Source: Deltaproteobacteria bacterium RBG_13_61_14 (lineage in GTDB: Bacteria; RBG-13-61-14). Taken from it: a DNA stretch of 25,206 nucleotides. The notes beneath the pieces were generated by a model. The model was given only the letters and a program-made list of their open reading frames with translations. It was not told where the DNA came from and searched no databases. Position 1 is the stretch's first letter, and each line of letters opens with the position of its first letter. Positions 13,297 to 21,994 of this stretch are shown piece by piece. The translations under genes were made by a program, and so were the position numbers. The DNA lies in assembly GCA_001797815.1 (NCBI GenBank), contig MGQK01000081.1, positions 55,261 to 80,466 on the forward strand. Direction: 5' to 3'.

Positions 13297-15954
13297 TCAC
13301 GGCGTCAAGACCAGGCGGTATTTTGCGCTCGCCGAGACCCGCTCCGGATTCATCTCCGCGGTCAGGTATTGGCTGTTGACAAAGAGAGGATGCAGGTCGT
13401 CATAGTGAGGCGACAGCCACTGGCCCGACTCCGAGCCGTCAATCACGATCAGAGCCTGGTCGGGTTCGCTTAAGTCCATGAGGTGTCTCAGGCAAGGCCC
13501 GGTCAAAGCCTTGTAAGGCACCCGGCCGAAACCCGCGCCCTTGGCGTTGCGCACCGTCTGCTCCGCGCCCAGGTGCGGATACGGCCCCACCGATAAAACC
13601 TTGCCCCGGCCCACGCCCAGCGGGTGAAACCACTTGATCGGGTGAAGTTTCCCCCACTCCCGGGCCTGCGGAGCGCGGCCCCACTTTTTCTCCACCGCGG
13701 CCAGGGCCTCCCCCAGCGCCTTCACCATCAACTCACCCATGTCCGCAACCGCCTGGGGCGAGCGCCGGTCATCAAAGAACGGCGAGCCGCCTTCCGCGAT
13801 CCACTTGTCCAAGAGCATTTCCGGGTAGCCCTCAATCCGGAGCGCGGCCAGGTCTTCCTTGTCCACCTCAGCTTCCACCGCGAGGCGGAACAGCGCCTTG
13901 GTGAACTCGAAAAAGATCACGGTCGCGGTCGAGTCCAGGTCCGCTTCAAAGTCCCAATGCCTCAATTCCTCCACCGCCGCCAAGACCCGCCGGTCGGTCG
14001 GATTCTTGGTTTCCACCGCTTGGAGCACAAGCGGCACCATCCATTTGGCCCGCCGCACCTGGATGTCGTTCTGGATCCGCTTCATGTCCTCCAGGTCCAG
14101 GGGCGCCAGCTCCGCGATCAGTTCCTCGATCCGCCAGGCCCGCCAAGGCTCGCCGTAATGGGTGGAAAACACATACGGATACCAGCGCGAGTCCACCACC
14201 TGGTTGTTGGCCGTTACCATCCAGCCCCGCTCCGGGTCTATGGCGTGAGGCAGATTCAAGAGCGGGATGAAGCCGGTCCAATCGAACTCGCCGGATTCAC
14301 CCGGCGCCGGGAGCGCGCCGATCCCCTTGCCGCGCACCGGCACCAGGCCGCCGGGGAGATAGGCGATGCGGCCATCGGCGTCCGCGGCCACCCAGTTTTG
14401 GTTGGGAAGGTCCACCAAGTCCATGGCCGCGATAAAGTCGTCCAGGTTTTGGCCCCGGTTCAAACGCTCCAGCGCCAACAGGATATTGAGCACTTCAAAC
14501 CGGTCCGGCATTTTTCGGAAGGCGCGGATGAACTCTTCCGGCGTGGAAGAGCTGATTGCCAGCGCGAAGGCGCGCGGGTCGCGGCTGAAGTCCCAGCCGG
14601 TCCAGCGCAAGGCCGCCGCCGGCGTGCCCTCGGGCAAACCCTTGACCGCGTCATTGATGATCGGGCCGTGGCGGCTTTGCCTAACCTCGATCACCTTCTC
14701 TTTCATTTTTTGGCCCGAGCGCACCCGGATCACCTCCCGGCGCACGTTGAACGGCCGCCATTCCCCGCGATCGCGGTATTGGCCGGGGCGCTTGGGGTCC
14801 GCGGTCTCGATGAACAGGTCCTGGACGTCGGCGCGCGAGGTGGTGGCGCCCCAGGCCAGCCGGCGGGTGTGGCCGAGCACGATAAAAGGGTTGCCGGGGA
14901 AAGTCGCGCCGTAGCTGTCGTAGCCGGCGCCCTGGATGTGCATCAGGTAGAACAGCGACGGTTGCAGGTGCTGCAGATGGGGATCATTGGCCAGCATGGG
15001 CGCGCCGGATTCGGTGAGCCGGCCGGACACGACCCAGTTGTTGGAACCCAGGGAGGGGTTGATCTGCAGGACCGATCGAAAAGCGGCCTCGGCCAGGGCC
15101 AGTCGAGTCGCGGCTTGGGCGCTGAGCGGAAGCTGGTCCCCGAGCTCCTGGTCCGAGGGCTTCCCTCCGGCCGGCAGGTCGCGGGGCGCGGCCAGCTTGT
15201 TTTTCAGCATCTCGGTGGGAACGATGATAGGTCCGAGCGCCTGGAAGAGCGGGTAGAGCTGCCAGGCTTTTTCCGGCCCGTATTTTTTCAGTGCCGCGTA
15301 GCGGGGCAGCTCGATCGCCAGGTTGGAGCAGAGCATGGTCCCGATGAAGCGGCCGAAGCTGATCATGTCGGCCACCCGCCAGGGCTCGGGCTTGACCTGC
15401 AGGATCCGGAACTCCACCGGCAGGTCTTCCCATGAGGGATGGGAAGCGATCAAAGCGTTGACCCCGTCGCAATAAGCCTGGAGCTTGCGGAAAAGCTCCG
15501 GCTGGGTTTCCTGAAGCAAGGCCTCTCCGATCTCGCCCAGATACTTCAGGCCCAGGACCCGCTGGTGCTGGTCGAGACCGAGGGTGGACAAGGGGAACCC
15601 GGAGAGTTCCATTCCCGGCACGCCCAGGTTGCCGAACAACTCCGCGGTCCGGCCTTCGGCAATCGCGCGGAACAGGATCATCTCCCAGAGCCGGTCCTGG
15701 GCCTGGACATAGCCCACGGCGAAGAAGAGGTCGTGCTCGTTGTCCGAGAAAATGTGGGGAACCCCATACTGGTCGCGGTAAATAACGACCTCGCCCTGCA
15801 GTCCCGGCACCCGGAGCCTTCCCTGGTAAGGCGCGAGCGAGGGATGAGCTGCATATTTTTCGACTTGATCGTAGTGAAAATTTTTCAGAATGGCACACCC
15901 GACCAGGAGTAAGCCCGTGAGAGCCAGGGCCAGCACTAGAACCGCTTTTTTCAT
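13297..15954 (-). CDS. Penicillin acylase-family Ntn-hydrolase lipoprotein
   Basis: 885 aa from the ATG at 15954, chosen because GGAGGAAAGG precedes it; an open frame continues upstream to 16161 but is not needed. The N-terminus MKKAVLVLALALTGLLLVGC is a lipoprotein signal with lipobox LVGC (C20) and +2 Ala, predicting an outer-membrane anchor. The alpha part includes YRDQYGVPHIFS (59-70) and GYVQAQDRLWEM (81-92). The N-terminal nucleophile is S304 in SLGSNNWVVSG, exposed by autocatalytic removal of a linker. LANDPHL (321-327) and RHGPIIND are also typical. Members hydrolyse amides such as beta-lactam side chains or N-acyl homoserine lactones; the natural substrate here is unknown. The promoter resembles that of the alkylsulfatase-like gene at 21995-23452. 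Confidence 0.92.
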   Translation of the reverse strand: MKKAVLVLALALTGLLLVGCAILKNFHYDQVEKYAAHPSLAPYQGRLRVPGLQGEVVIYRDQYGVPHIFSDNEHDLFFAVGYVQAQDRLWEMILFRAIAEGRTAELFGNLGVPGMELSGFPLSTLGLDQHQRVLGLKYLGEIGEALLQETQPELFRKLQAYCDGVNALIASHPSWEDLPVEFRILQVKPEPWRVADMISFGRFIGTMLCSNLAIELPRYAALKKYGPEKAWQLYPLFQALGPIIVPTEMLKNKLAAPRDLPAGGKPSDQELGDQLPLSAQAATRLALAEAAFRSVLQINPSLGSNNWVVSGRLTESGAPMLANDPHLQHLQPSLFYLMHIQGAGYDSYGATFPGNPFIVLGHTRRLAWGATTSRADVQDLFIETADPKRPGQYRDRGEWRPFNVRREVIRVRSGQKMKEKVIEVRQSRHGPIINDAVKGLPEGTPAAALRWTGWDFSRDPRAFALAISSSTPEEFIRAFRKMPDRFEVLNILLALERLNRGQNLDDFIAAMDLVDLPNQNWVAADADGRIAYLPGGLVPVRGKGIGALPAPGESGEFDWTGFIPLLNLPHAIDPERGWMVTANNQVVDSRWYPYVFSTHYGEPWRAWRIEELIAELAPLDLEDMKRIQNDIQVRRAKWMVPLVLQAVETKNPTDRRVLAAVEELRHWDFEADLDSTATVIFFEFTKALFRLAVEAEVDKEDLAALRIEGYPEMLLDKWIAEGGSPFFDDRRSPQAVADMGELMVKALGEALAAVEKKWGRAPQAREWGKLHPIKWFHPLGVGRGKVLSVGPYPHLGAEQTVRNAKGAGFGRVPYKALTGPCLRHLMDLSEPDQALIVIDGSESGQWLSPHYDDLHPLFVNSQYLTAEMNPERVSASAKYRLVLTP

Positions 15955-15991
15955 CCTTTCCTCCAAAATTCGCCCCACTATCCTTGACCAA

Positions 15992-16020
15992 GTTATAGAA
16001 CAGGTTGGGCCGCCAAGCAA
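15992..16020 (-). promoter_or_regulatory. Promoter of the penicillin-acylase gene
   Basis: On the minus strand: TTGCTT (16020-16015), 17 bp, TATAAC (15997-15992), about 38 nt before the start codon. The same two hexamers with the same spacing precede the alkylsulfatase-like gene (23549-23521). Confidence 0.5.
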
Positions 16021-16056
16021 CTTTTCTTTGCGAGGCTTCAGGGCTTCGGAACTGCC

Positions 16057-16086
16057 TTGACAGGGACGTGATAACAATGCAACAAT
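16057..16086 (+). promoter_or_regulatory. Candidate promoter of the Cys-rich lipoprotein gene
   Basis: Consensus TTGACA (16057-16062), 18-bp spacer, AACAAT (16081-16086). The predicted leader is about 140 nt. Confidence 0.35.
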
Positions 16087-16234
16087 AAAGTGCGAAAGTA
16101 TCGTTCCTATTCTTGATTGCATGCCGGCAAACCATTGGGGCGAGCAACCACGCCGCCGCATGGTTACCAGGGAATTTAGATACCATCGGTTTTTTCGCTC
16201 CCTGCCCCGGGACGGGGTATAGAAGGAGGGGTTG

Positions 16235-19132
16235 ATGATCTCTCAAAGACAAGCTATTTTCCGCATTCTTTCGATCTCGGCGCTTCTGTTGATCCAGGTC
16301 TTCATGGGATGCGGCGAGGCGGATGACTCGGAAGACACCGGGCCGCGGGCCCGATTTCAAAAAAATGTCCGGGTCTTTTCCGAAGAAAAGTTTTCCCAGG
16401 TGCGCCTGGACTACGAGAACGACGCGGCCTATTTCCCGCTGCACTATCAGGCGGCCTTGTCCGACCTGGAGCCCGGCCAGATTATCGCGATCACCACCTA
16501 CCCCGGCTTTATCGGGATGGTAACCAATTATGAAACCTTGGGAGGCGAGATCCGGGTGGACGTGATCGAGGTGCCCCTGACCATGGTCTTTGAAGAACTT
16601 TACTTTGATATGCACACCGAACCGGGAGAGACGGTGGTATTCGACACGAGTCAATTCCCGGAGAGCGAAGACCTCGCCATCTCCTCTGCCGGGAAAATTC
16701 CCATTATCTATCTGGGCGGCGGCATCAGCTTGTTGAATCCGCAGTTGGACCTGGCCGTGGAGTCGGTGAACGTAGGCGTGGATATCTGCCCGCCCATGGT
16801 CTGCACCGGCTCTCCCTTTCCGAAGTGCAAGACCAAATGCTCCGGCACCTGGTGGAAACCCTGGACCTGGAAATGCAAAACCAAGTGCTCTCCCCCGACC
16901 TTGAGCTGCGATTTTCAAGAGCCTTACCTCCGTTCGTTCAAGTTCATCACTGATTCCCGGGTGAACTTCGATTTCGACCTCGACGCCCATTACGAACTGA
17001 CCGGCGCTTATACCCGGGAGATGAACCTCGGGCCCAAGGTCGCTTATCCGGTGGGCGTGGTCATGGGCATGAACGTGGAGGTGGTGCCCCAGATGATGGT
17101 GGGCTGCCGGGTCTTTGGCAAAGCCGGGCAAACCCTGCAATACACTTATTTCAGCCATAATGATGTCCGCTCGGGCATGAAATACAACGGCTCCTGGGAG
17201 GGAGTCTTTTCCAAGGATACCGAGACTCATGCCGACAGCGCTTTTGACGACACCAACGCCATGGGCGCGGAATGTTATTTGCGGCCCACGCTCTGGCTCC
17301 GCTTCGCCAATCTGGCCGGTCCCTTTCTGGATATCGGACCTTACGGGGCGTTCGAGATCCATGACGTGGATGATCCTCCCCCCCGGGCGGAAATCAAAAG
17401 CGGCTTCAAGGCCCGGTTAGGCGGCAAGGTCGAGCTCCTGGGAGTGAACTGGCTGAATCTTTCCGCGGCCATGACCCTTTACGATTATGGTTATGTGATC
17501 TGGCAAAGCCGGCCGGAGTGTCCCGCCGGGGAAAGCCGGTGCTGGTCCGATTGGCGTTATCAAGTCTGCGGAGAATACGATCAGGACCCGTACCCGGAGT
17601 GGAGCCTTCCCATTAATTGCCCGCCCGGCGGGGTTTGCCGGCTGAGTTCGGGCGAGACCGAGCCCGGCTACGAATGTTCCATCTGCGGGGATGGAGTGAA
17701 GGACGAGGGGGAAGATTGCGACAGCGACTCCATCGCCTGTCAGATCGGGTGCTATGCCGGAACTCAAGCCTGTAGGCTCGATTGTTCGGGGTACCGGATC
17801 TTTTGCAATATCGGCAGCCAAGCCTGCGGCAATGGGGTGGTGGAAGCATGCGAAGTCTGCGACAGCGACCCGGCCATCCCCTGCACCGACCCGCTGACCA
17901 CTTACCAGGGGGTGGCCTCCTGCCAGGCCGATTGCACGATCTCCCCGGTCTGCCTGCCCACGGAATTCTGCGGCGACGGAACCGTGAACGGTCCGGAAGA
18001 ATGCGATGACGGCAATGCCGGGGACGGCGATGGCTGCTCCAGTAGCTGCCTGATCGAACGCTGCGGCGACGGAATCGTGGATCCCGGCGAAACCTGCGAC
18101 GATTTTCCCCATTCGCCAGCTCTCTTCGGCCGCTACCTCCCTCTCGATGAAGGCCACCGCGCGCTGGCGGTTTCCGGAGACCGCGCTTATGACGGGACCC
18201 TTGACTATAATACCGGCTCGGATCTTGTGCACATCCTGGACCTCACCGAGCCCTACACCGGCGATTCGGACGGCGACCTGATCCCCGACCCCAGCGCCGT
18301 CGGCCAGATCGCCGGCGGCAGTCGAGACCTCGCCCTCCTGGGCGACCGACTCTACAGCCTGGGCCTGGACGGGCTGTGCGAGCGCGATCTCTCCGGCGCG
18401 CCGCCCACCCTGGTCGGCTGCGACCCGCGCGTTACCGACGGAATTCTCGCCGCGGATTTGAACCCCCAACAGGGGCCGCGCGCTTATGTGCTGGGCTATG
18501 ATTTCGGCCACCCGAGTAACTCAGCCGGGTTGCTGGTCTTTAACATCGGAAGTCCGACCAACCCGCCCTCCCTGGCCGGCGCTTACTATGGGGACTACTA
18601 CCAACAGCCAAAGGGCCTGGCGGTTTCCTTTGCCGGCCCGCCCCGGGCTTACGCGCTCTGGGGCTACTCTTCCGGGGCCCCGGTCGGATTCCAGATCTTC
18701 GATATCGCTTCCGACACCCCCGCCCTCTTGTATCAGGACTCCACCATTTCCGGGAATAATCTCCAGGTGTCGGGGAATTACGCTTTTATCGCCACCGACA
18801 CCGGCCTGAAGGTCCTGGACCTCAGCGCGATCCCTCCGGTCTTGGTGACGACCTATCTCACCTGGTCCCCGGTTTACGGGATAGCCCTGCAAGACCCGCG
18901 GGCTTATCTTTCCAGCCTCAACTCGCGCATCACCGTGCTCGATATCGGCGCCCTGGTCCAAGACCTGCCGCCCCGCGTGGTGGGCTGGTATGACCTGCCC
19001 GCGGATTACTGCGAGGACCTGGCCGCGGTCGGCCCGCGCCTTTACGGTTCTTGCCGCGACCAGGGTTTTGTGGTCTGGAACATTGATGAATCCGGTCGGT
19101 GCAACGACACCTGCGATGGTTTCAATCCCTGA
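16235..19132 (+). CDS. Large Cys-rich lipoprotein with Myxococcus-type repeats and a beta-propeller-like C-terminus
   Basis: 965 aa from the ATG at 16235, with GAAGGAGG 6 nt upstream. The signal ISALLLIQVFMGC ends in an atypical lipobox (FMGC, C26). The N-terminal half is beta-rich and contains a Cys/Trp/Lys segment with KCKTKC twice. Four repeats of the CGDGxxxxxExCD type start near residues 484, 531, 579 and 610; the third (CGDGTVNGPEECDDGN then GDGDGCSSSC) is a full Myxococcus cysteine-rich/DUF4215-type repeat. From about residue 630 to the end, repeated strands such as DLVHILDL, GLLVFNI, VGFQIFDI, GLKVLDLS and RITVLDIG suggest an LVIVD-like beta-propeller. No enzyme motif is seen; a surface adhesion or binding role is an inference. 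It is divergent from the acylase gene. Confidence 0.85.
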   Translation: MISQRQAIFRILSISALLLIQVFMGCGEADDSEDTGPRARFQKNVRVFSEEKFSQVRLDYENDAAYFPLHYQAALSDLEPGQIIAITTYPGFIGMVTNYETLGGEIRVDVIEVPLTMVFEELYFDMHTEPGETVVFDTSQFPESEDLAISSAGKIPIIYLGGGISLLNPQLDLAVESVNVGVDICPPMVCTGSPFPKCKTKCSGTWWKPWTWKCKTKCSPPTLSCDFQEPYLRSFKFITDSRVNFDFDLDAHYELTGAYTREMNLGPKVAYPVGVVMGMNVEVVPQMMVGCRVFGKAGQTLQYTYFSHNDVRSGMKYNGSWEGVFSKDTETHADSAFDDTNAMGAECYLRPTLWLRFANLAGPFLDIGPYGAFEIHDVDDPPPRAEIKSGFKARLGGKVELLGVNWLNLSAAMTLYDYGYVIWQSRPECPAGESRCWSDWRYQVCGEYDQDPYPEWSLPINCPPGGVCRLSSGETEPGYECSICGDGVKDEGEDCDSDSIACQIGCYAGTQACRLDCSGYRIFCNIGSQACGNGVVEACEVCDSDPAIPCTDPLTTYQGVASCQADCTISPVCLPTEFCGDGTVNGPEECDDGNAGDGDGCSSSCLIERCGDGIVDPGETCDDFPHSPALFGRYLPLDEGHRALAVSGDRAYDGTLDYNTGSDLVHILDLTEPYTGDSDGDLIPDPSAVGQIAGGSRDLALLGDRLYSLGLDGLCERDLSGAPPTLVGCDPRVTDGILAADLNPQQGPRAYVLGYDFGHPSNSAGLLVFNIGSPTNPPSLAGAYYGDYYQQPKGLAVSFAGPPRAYALWGYSSGAPVGFQIFDIASDTPALLYQDSTISGNNLQVSGNYAFIATDTGLKVLDLSAIPPVLVTTYLTWSPVYGIALQDPRAYLSSLNSRITVLDIGALVQDLPPRVVGWYDLPADYCEDLAAVGPRLYGSCRDQGFVVWNIDESGRCNDTCDGFNP

Positions 19133-19625
19133 GCCGGACCCGCGCCCCGGCCGCTTCCACCGGCGAGCCGGGGATTATCCTCGCTACCGAACTTTTTTCC
19201 ATGCTCTTCAAAGGGATAGAGATAGACCGCGGCCTCCCTTTTCCAGCGAACTCGAGACAACGCCAAGGTCTGGCAGCGAAGGCTCTGGTGCCTGGCCCCG
19301 GGCACCATAAAAAGTTAGACCATTGGTCTGGAAGTATTCTACCGGGCCATTTTTGTGCTCCACCTTACCTAAACCTCCCTTGCCAAGACCAAAAACTGCA
19401 ACATTTCTCCATTTAATGGAGGAGTCTATCCATTGCTCATCTCGCTCACTGGGTGCCCTGGAATTCCCTGAGCCTCTTTCTGAAAGCTGCCGGACTGCTT
19501 CCTGGTGTCGTGGGAGAAATTCTTTCTTTTGTTAAGTCCTGCTTTACAGAAAGTTCTTTTTTAGCCTTAGGATTAATCAACAAAAACGTCCTTAATGAAA
19601 TCTTGAGCCAAGAGAGGAGCGGACC
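19133..19625. other. 493-bp intergenic region before the ParB/PP-loop cassette
   Basis: No convincing gene; a minus-strand ORF (19446-19826) runs antisense into the next gene and is unsupported. Small inverted repeats occur: GGTGCC/GGCACC (19287-19306) and CTCCAT-TTA-ATGGAG (19407-19421). Composition turns AT-rich from about 19500, close to the cassette. A weak promoter-like pair, TTTACA (19543) and TAGGAT (19568), has a long 19-bp spacer. Confidence 0.5.
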
Positions 19626-20231
19626 ATGCTGGACGTCAAAGAGATTGAAGTATCCAAACTGAAGCCCTGGGAGGATAACCCTCGCTTCAACGATCATGCG
19701 GTGGACTCTGTGGCGAAAAGCATCCAGACCTTCGGCTTCAATGTCCCAATTCTTTACGACCAAAACTTCACTATCATTGCCGGGCACACCCGCTGGAAGG
19801 CGGCCCAAAAGCTCGGCATGACTCATGTGCCCGCCATTATGCTTGATTTAAACGACTCGCAAAGGAAGGCCTTTTCCGTCGCCGACAATAAGCTGGCCTC
19901 ATTGGCGGATTGGGATGAGGAACTGGTCACCAAAATCCTTGAGGAGTTGAAATTCGAGAACTTTGACCTCTCTTCCCTGGGATATTCGGAGGCCGAATTG
20001 GAGGCGTTGATGGCTCCCCTTCAGGATTTCAATTGGGAAGAGTCCAATGATTACCTGACCAAAGAAATGGAGACAATTAATGCCGTATTACAATTTAAGA
20101 TAAAACTTGCGCTCAAGGATCAGGTCCTAACCGCAATCAAGCAGTATGCACTTAAGCGCGGGATGAAGGAAAAGGACTCGGCAGTCTTGGCGGGAAACGT
20201 CCTGTGTCATCTCCTGGGAGTGAACCTATGA
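19626..20231 (+). CDS. ParB/sulfiredoxin-fold N-terminal domain protein (IbrB-like)
   Basis: 201 aa. Residues about 1-95 form a ParB N-terminal domain: EIEVSKLKPWEDNPR (xNPR box at 18-20), AKSIQTFGFNVPILYD, and GHTRWKAAQKLG (53-64) in place of the classical GERRxxA box, then VPAIMLDL and ADNKLA. No HTH/KorB domain follows; the remaining about 100 residues are helical and unassigned. This domain type is found in phage and island proteins and, paired with a PAPS-reductase-like gene, in IbrA/IbrB-type pairs. AGAGGAG lies 6 nt before the ATG. The stop overlaps the next start as ATGA (20228-20231), so expression is coupled to the PP-loop protein. Base composition is lower in GC than the main flanking genes. 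Confidence 0.85.
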   Translation: MLDVKEIEVSKLKPWEDNPRFNDHAVDSVAKSIQTFGFNVPILYDQNFTIIAGHTRWKAAQKLGMTHVPAIMLDLNDSQRKAFSVADNKLASLADWDEELVTKILEELKFENFDLSSLGYSEAELEALMAPLQDFNWEESNDYLTKEMETINAVLQFKIKLALKDQVLTAIKQYALKRGMKEKDSAVLAGNVLCHLLGVNL

Positions 20232-21457
20232 ATAAAGTCCTCACTGAAAAAGTCCACAAGACCATCACCCGCCTTCGGACCATTTGGCCCAAGCTGGAAG
20301 GAAAGTATCCCTTTATCGCATTTTCAACCGGCAAGGACAGCCTTGCTATGGCGGCTCTCATCTATGAGGCGGTTGAGCCTGAAAAGCCAATCTGTCTTTA
20401 TGCCCATCACGACCTTGAATTCCCCAGCAACCTTGAATATCTTGCCCTCCTTATCCAGCGGGGATTTGCCATAAAGACGGCCAAGCCATTTCTGGAATAT
20501 TTTGAGTTGATGGAAAAGGGTATCAGCTTCTTGACCCTGGTTGAAGCCTGGTGTATCCCGCTATTGATCGGAACGACCTTTCTGGAATGGCTGCAACAAC
20601 AAGGAGCGAGAAGCCCCAGAGAGGGAGTGATGTTCCGGGGGATTTCAGGCAGTGAATATAGTCATAGATTCCACGGCGGGTTGGAACTGAACAAGGCGCT
20701 GAACTTACCCTGCTTCAATCCGATGCTGGAATTCACCAAGGAGGACATCCTTGAATTGATCCACACCCGCTACGGCCTTCCCCTCAATCCCATCTATGAA
20801 CACATGGACCGGACCTACTGCATTTGCTGTTACACCTCTGATGCCAAGAGACAGGAATACTGTCAAAAGCACTATCCAGAAGAATGTAAGAAGTATTACA
20901 GCCAGATTGAGAAGCTGCTTTTCGACAGCGGGCTGATCGAAAAGGTCCATCAGAAGGAGAGGTTCAAAACCCGCGAGGGAAAACTCTTTCGGCATGGTTT
21001 TGCCCATTGGCATAGGCTGAAAGCGCAGAAGGTGATGGGGGCAATTAAGCATCGGCTCTCTTCCGGTTCCATCCTGTATCAAATTCGGGACAATGATTTG
21101 ATTGACGCCAAGCATCTGACCCCGGTGAAAGGGAAGTGGGTCCGCAAAGGGAATGAGATCAGGTTTTGGGAGGTTCCAGAGCGGGTTACCGACACGTTGA
21201 TTAAAAGAATGATCAACTGTCTGGATTGCGGCTTTTGCATAGGAGAATGCTTCCCATGTCGGAGATTTGACCGCGAATCCAAAAGGCTTAGAATTGAGGG
21301 GTGCATCCAATGCGGGCGATGCTTGACCTTGACGTATTGCATGGGGCGGCGTCATCGCTTCTGGCGAAGGGTCATTGTGGAGAATACAGCTCATGGGCAC
21401 AAAGCAAGACAAGAAGAATTTGTCGCTGTTCCCGCTGCCGCGGCCTCCGGTCTCTAA
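20228..21457 (+). CDS. PAPS reductase-like PP-loop ATPase with Cys-rich C-terminal iron-sulfur-like domain
   Basis: 409 aa from the ATG overlapping the upstream stop. The PP-loop FSTGKDS (32-38) and HDLEFPSN (61-68) define the adenine-nucleotide-alpha-hydrolase/PAPS-reductase fold. A mid-region CICC motif (YCICCYTSD) and further Cys follow. The C-terminus holds C331-x2-C334-x2-C337-x3-C341-x2-C344 and C359-x2-C362-x2-C365-x5-C371, a ferredoxin-like arrangement that could carry one or two Fe-S clusters. Related proteins activate a substrate with ATP for sulfur transfer (tRNA thiolation, DndC/SspD-type DNA phosphorothioation) or reduce PAPS; there is no evidence for sulfate assimilation genes nearby. 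The 3' end overlaps the start of the DUF523 gene by 65 bp, so all three genes form one tight operon. The substrate is unknown. Confidence 0.85.
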   Translation: MNKVLTEKVHKTITRLRTIWPKLEGKYPFIAFSTGKDSLAMAALIYEAVEPEKPICLYAHHDLEFPSNLEYLALLIQRGFAIKTAKPFLEYFELMEKGISFLTLVEAWCIPLLIGTTFLEWLQQQGARSPREGVMFRGISGSEYSHRFHGGLELNKALNLPCFNPMLEFTKEDILELIHTRYGLPLNPIYEHMDRTYCICCYTSDAKRQEYCQKHYPEECKKYYSQIEKLLFDSGLIEKVHQKERFKTREGKLFRHGFAHWHRLKAQKVMGAIKHRLSSGSILYQIRDNDLIDAKHLTPVKGKWVRKGNEIRFWEVPERVTDTLIKRMINCLDCGFCIGECFPCRRFDRESKRLRIEGCIQCGRCLTLTYCMGRRHRFWRRVIVENTAHGHKARQEEFVAVPAAAASGL

Positions 21458-21860
21458 AGAGCCGGTGTTGATCAGCGCTTGTTTCCTGGGGATTCCCTGT
21501 CGCTGGCATGGGCGGAGGCCAAAGAAGAGGGATAAACTGATCGAGAAGCTCAAGGAGAGATATGTGCTGGTCCCGGTTTGCCCGGAACAGCTTGGCGGCA
21601 TGCCCACGCCCCGGACCGGGGAATACCTTCAAGGCACGGGAGCGCAAGTCCTGGACGAAGGATTGCGGATTATCGCGCCGGAGACTGGGCAGGATGTTAC
21701 CAGCTTCCACCTGAATGGCGCTCACTATACGCTTGAGCTGGCCCAGATTATTGGGGCGAGGCGGGCCTACCTCAAGGGTGGCTCCCCCTCCTGCGACCGG
21801 GATGGCGTAACCGGCGAAGTTCTCAAGCGCGCTGGCATCAAGGTCATCAGAGTGCCTTGA
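21393..21860 (+). CDS. DUF523-family protein (thiouracil desulfidase-like)
   Basis: 155 aa from the ATG at 21393 with GTGGAGA 9 nt upstream; an in-frame TTG at 21375 is less likely. Family motifs are ISACFLGIPCRWHG (C30, C36), PVCPEQLGGMPTPR (C63), GEYLQGTG, DVTSFHLNGA and LKGGSPSCD (C134). DUF523 includes TudS-type enzymes, which use a cysteine-bound 4Fe-4S cluster to remove sulfur from thiouracil, and C30, C63 and C134 are the likely ligands. It begins inside the 3' end of the PP-loop gene in another frame, so the association is very tight. In this setting it may process a thiolated product or intermediate of the PP-loop enzyme; that link is inference. The extra N-terminal 20 residues (KQDKKNLSLFPLPRPP) are not typical. 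Confidence 0.88.
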   Translation: MGTKQDKKNLSLFPLPRPPVSKEPVLISACFLGIPCRWHGRRPKKRDKLIEKLKERYVLVPVCPEQLGGMPTPRTGEYLQGTGAQVLDEGLRIIAPETGQDVTSFHLNGAHYTLELAQIIGARRAYLKGGSPSCDRDGVTGEVLKRAGIKVIRVP

Positions 21861-21994
21861 ATTCCAATTTTCCGCTAACCTTTTTCTCTCTGATGTTTCA
21901 ATTTGAAATCAACAACATAAAAGAACCGAAGTTCCCAACACTGGGGAATTCCGTCCCTGGGCACCATTCCAAGTGTAATTCCACTCCCTTTGAT

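Noticed and set aside
13624-15435. 603-aa plus-strand ORF
   Set aside because: Antisense to the penicillin-acylase gene, which has a complete motif set, lipobox and ribosome-binding site.
14984-17362. 792-aa minus-strand ORF spanning two genes
   Set aside because: Crosses the acylase 5' part in another frame and the lipoprotein gene antisense; no conserved motif.
19287-19306. GGTGCC/GGCACC hairpin as terminator of the lipoprotein gene
   Set aside because: Short stem, far from the stop codon, and followed by A-rich rather than T-rich sequence on the plus strand.
19446-19826. 126-aa minus-strand ORF upstream of the ParB-like gene
   Set aside because: Half of it is antisense to the ParB domain; no ribosome-binding site or family resemblance.
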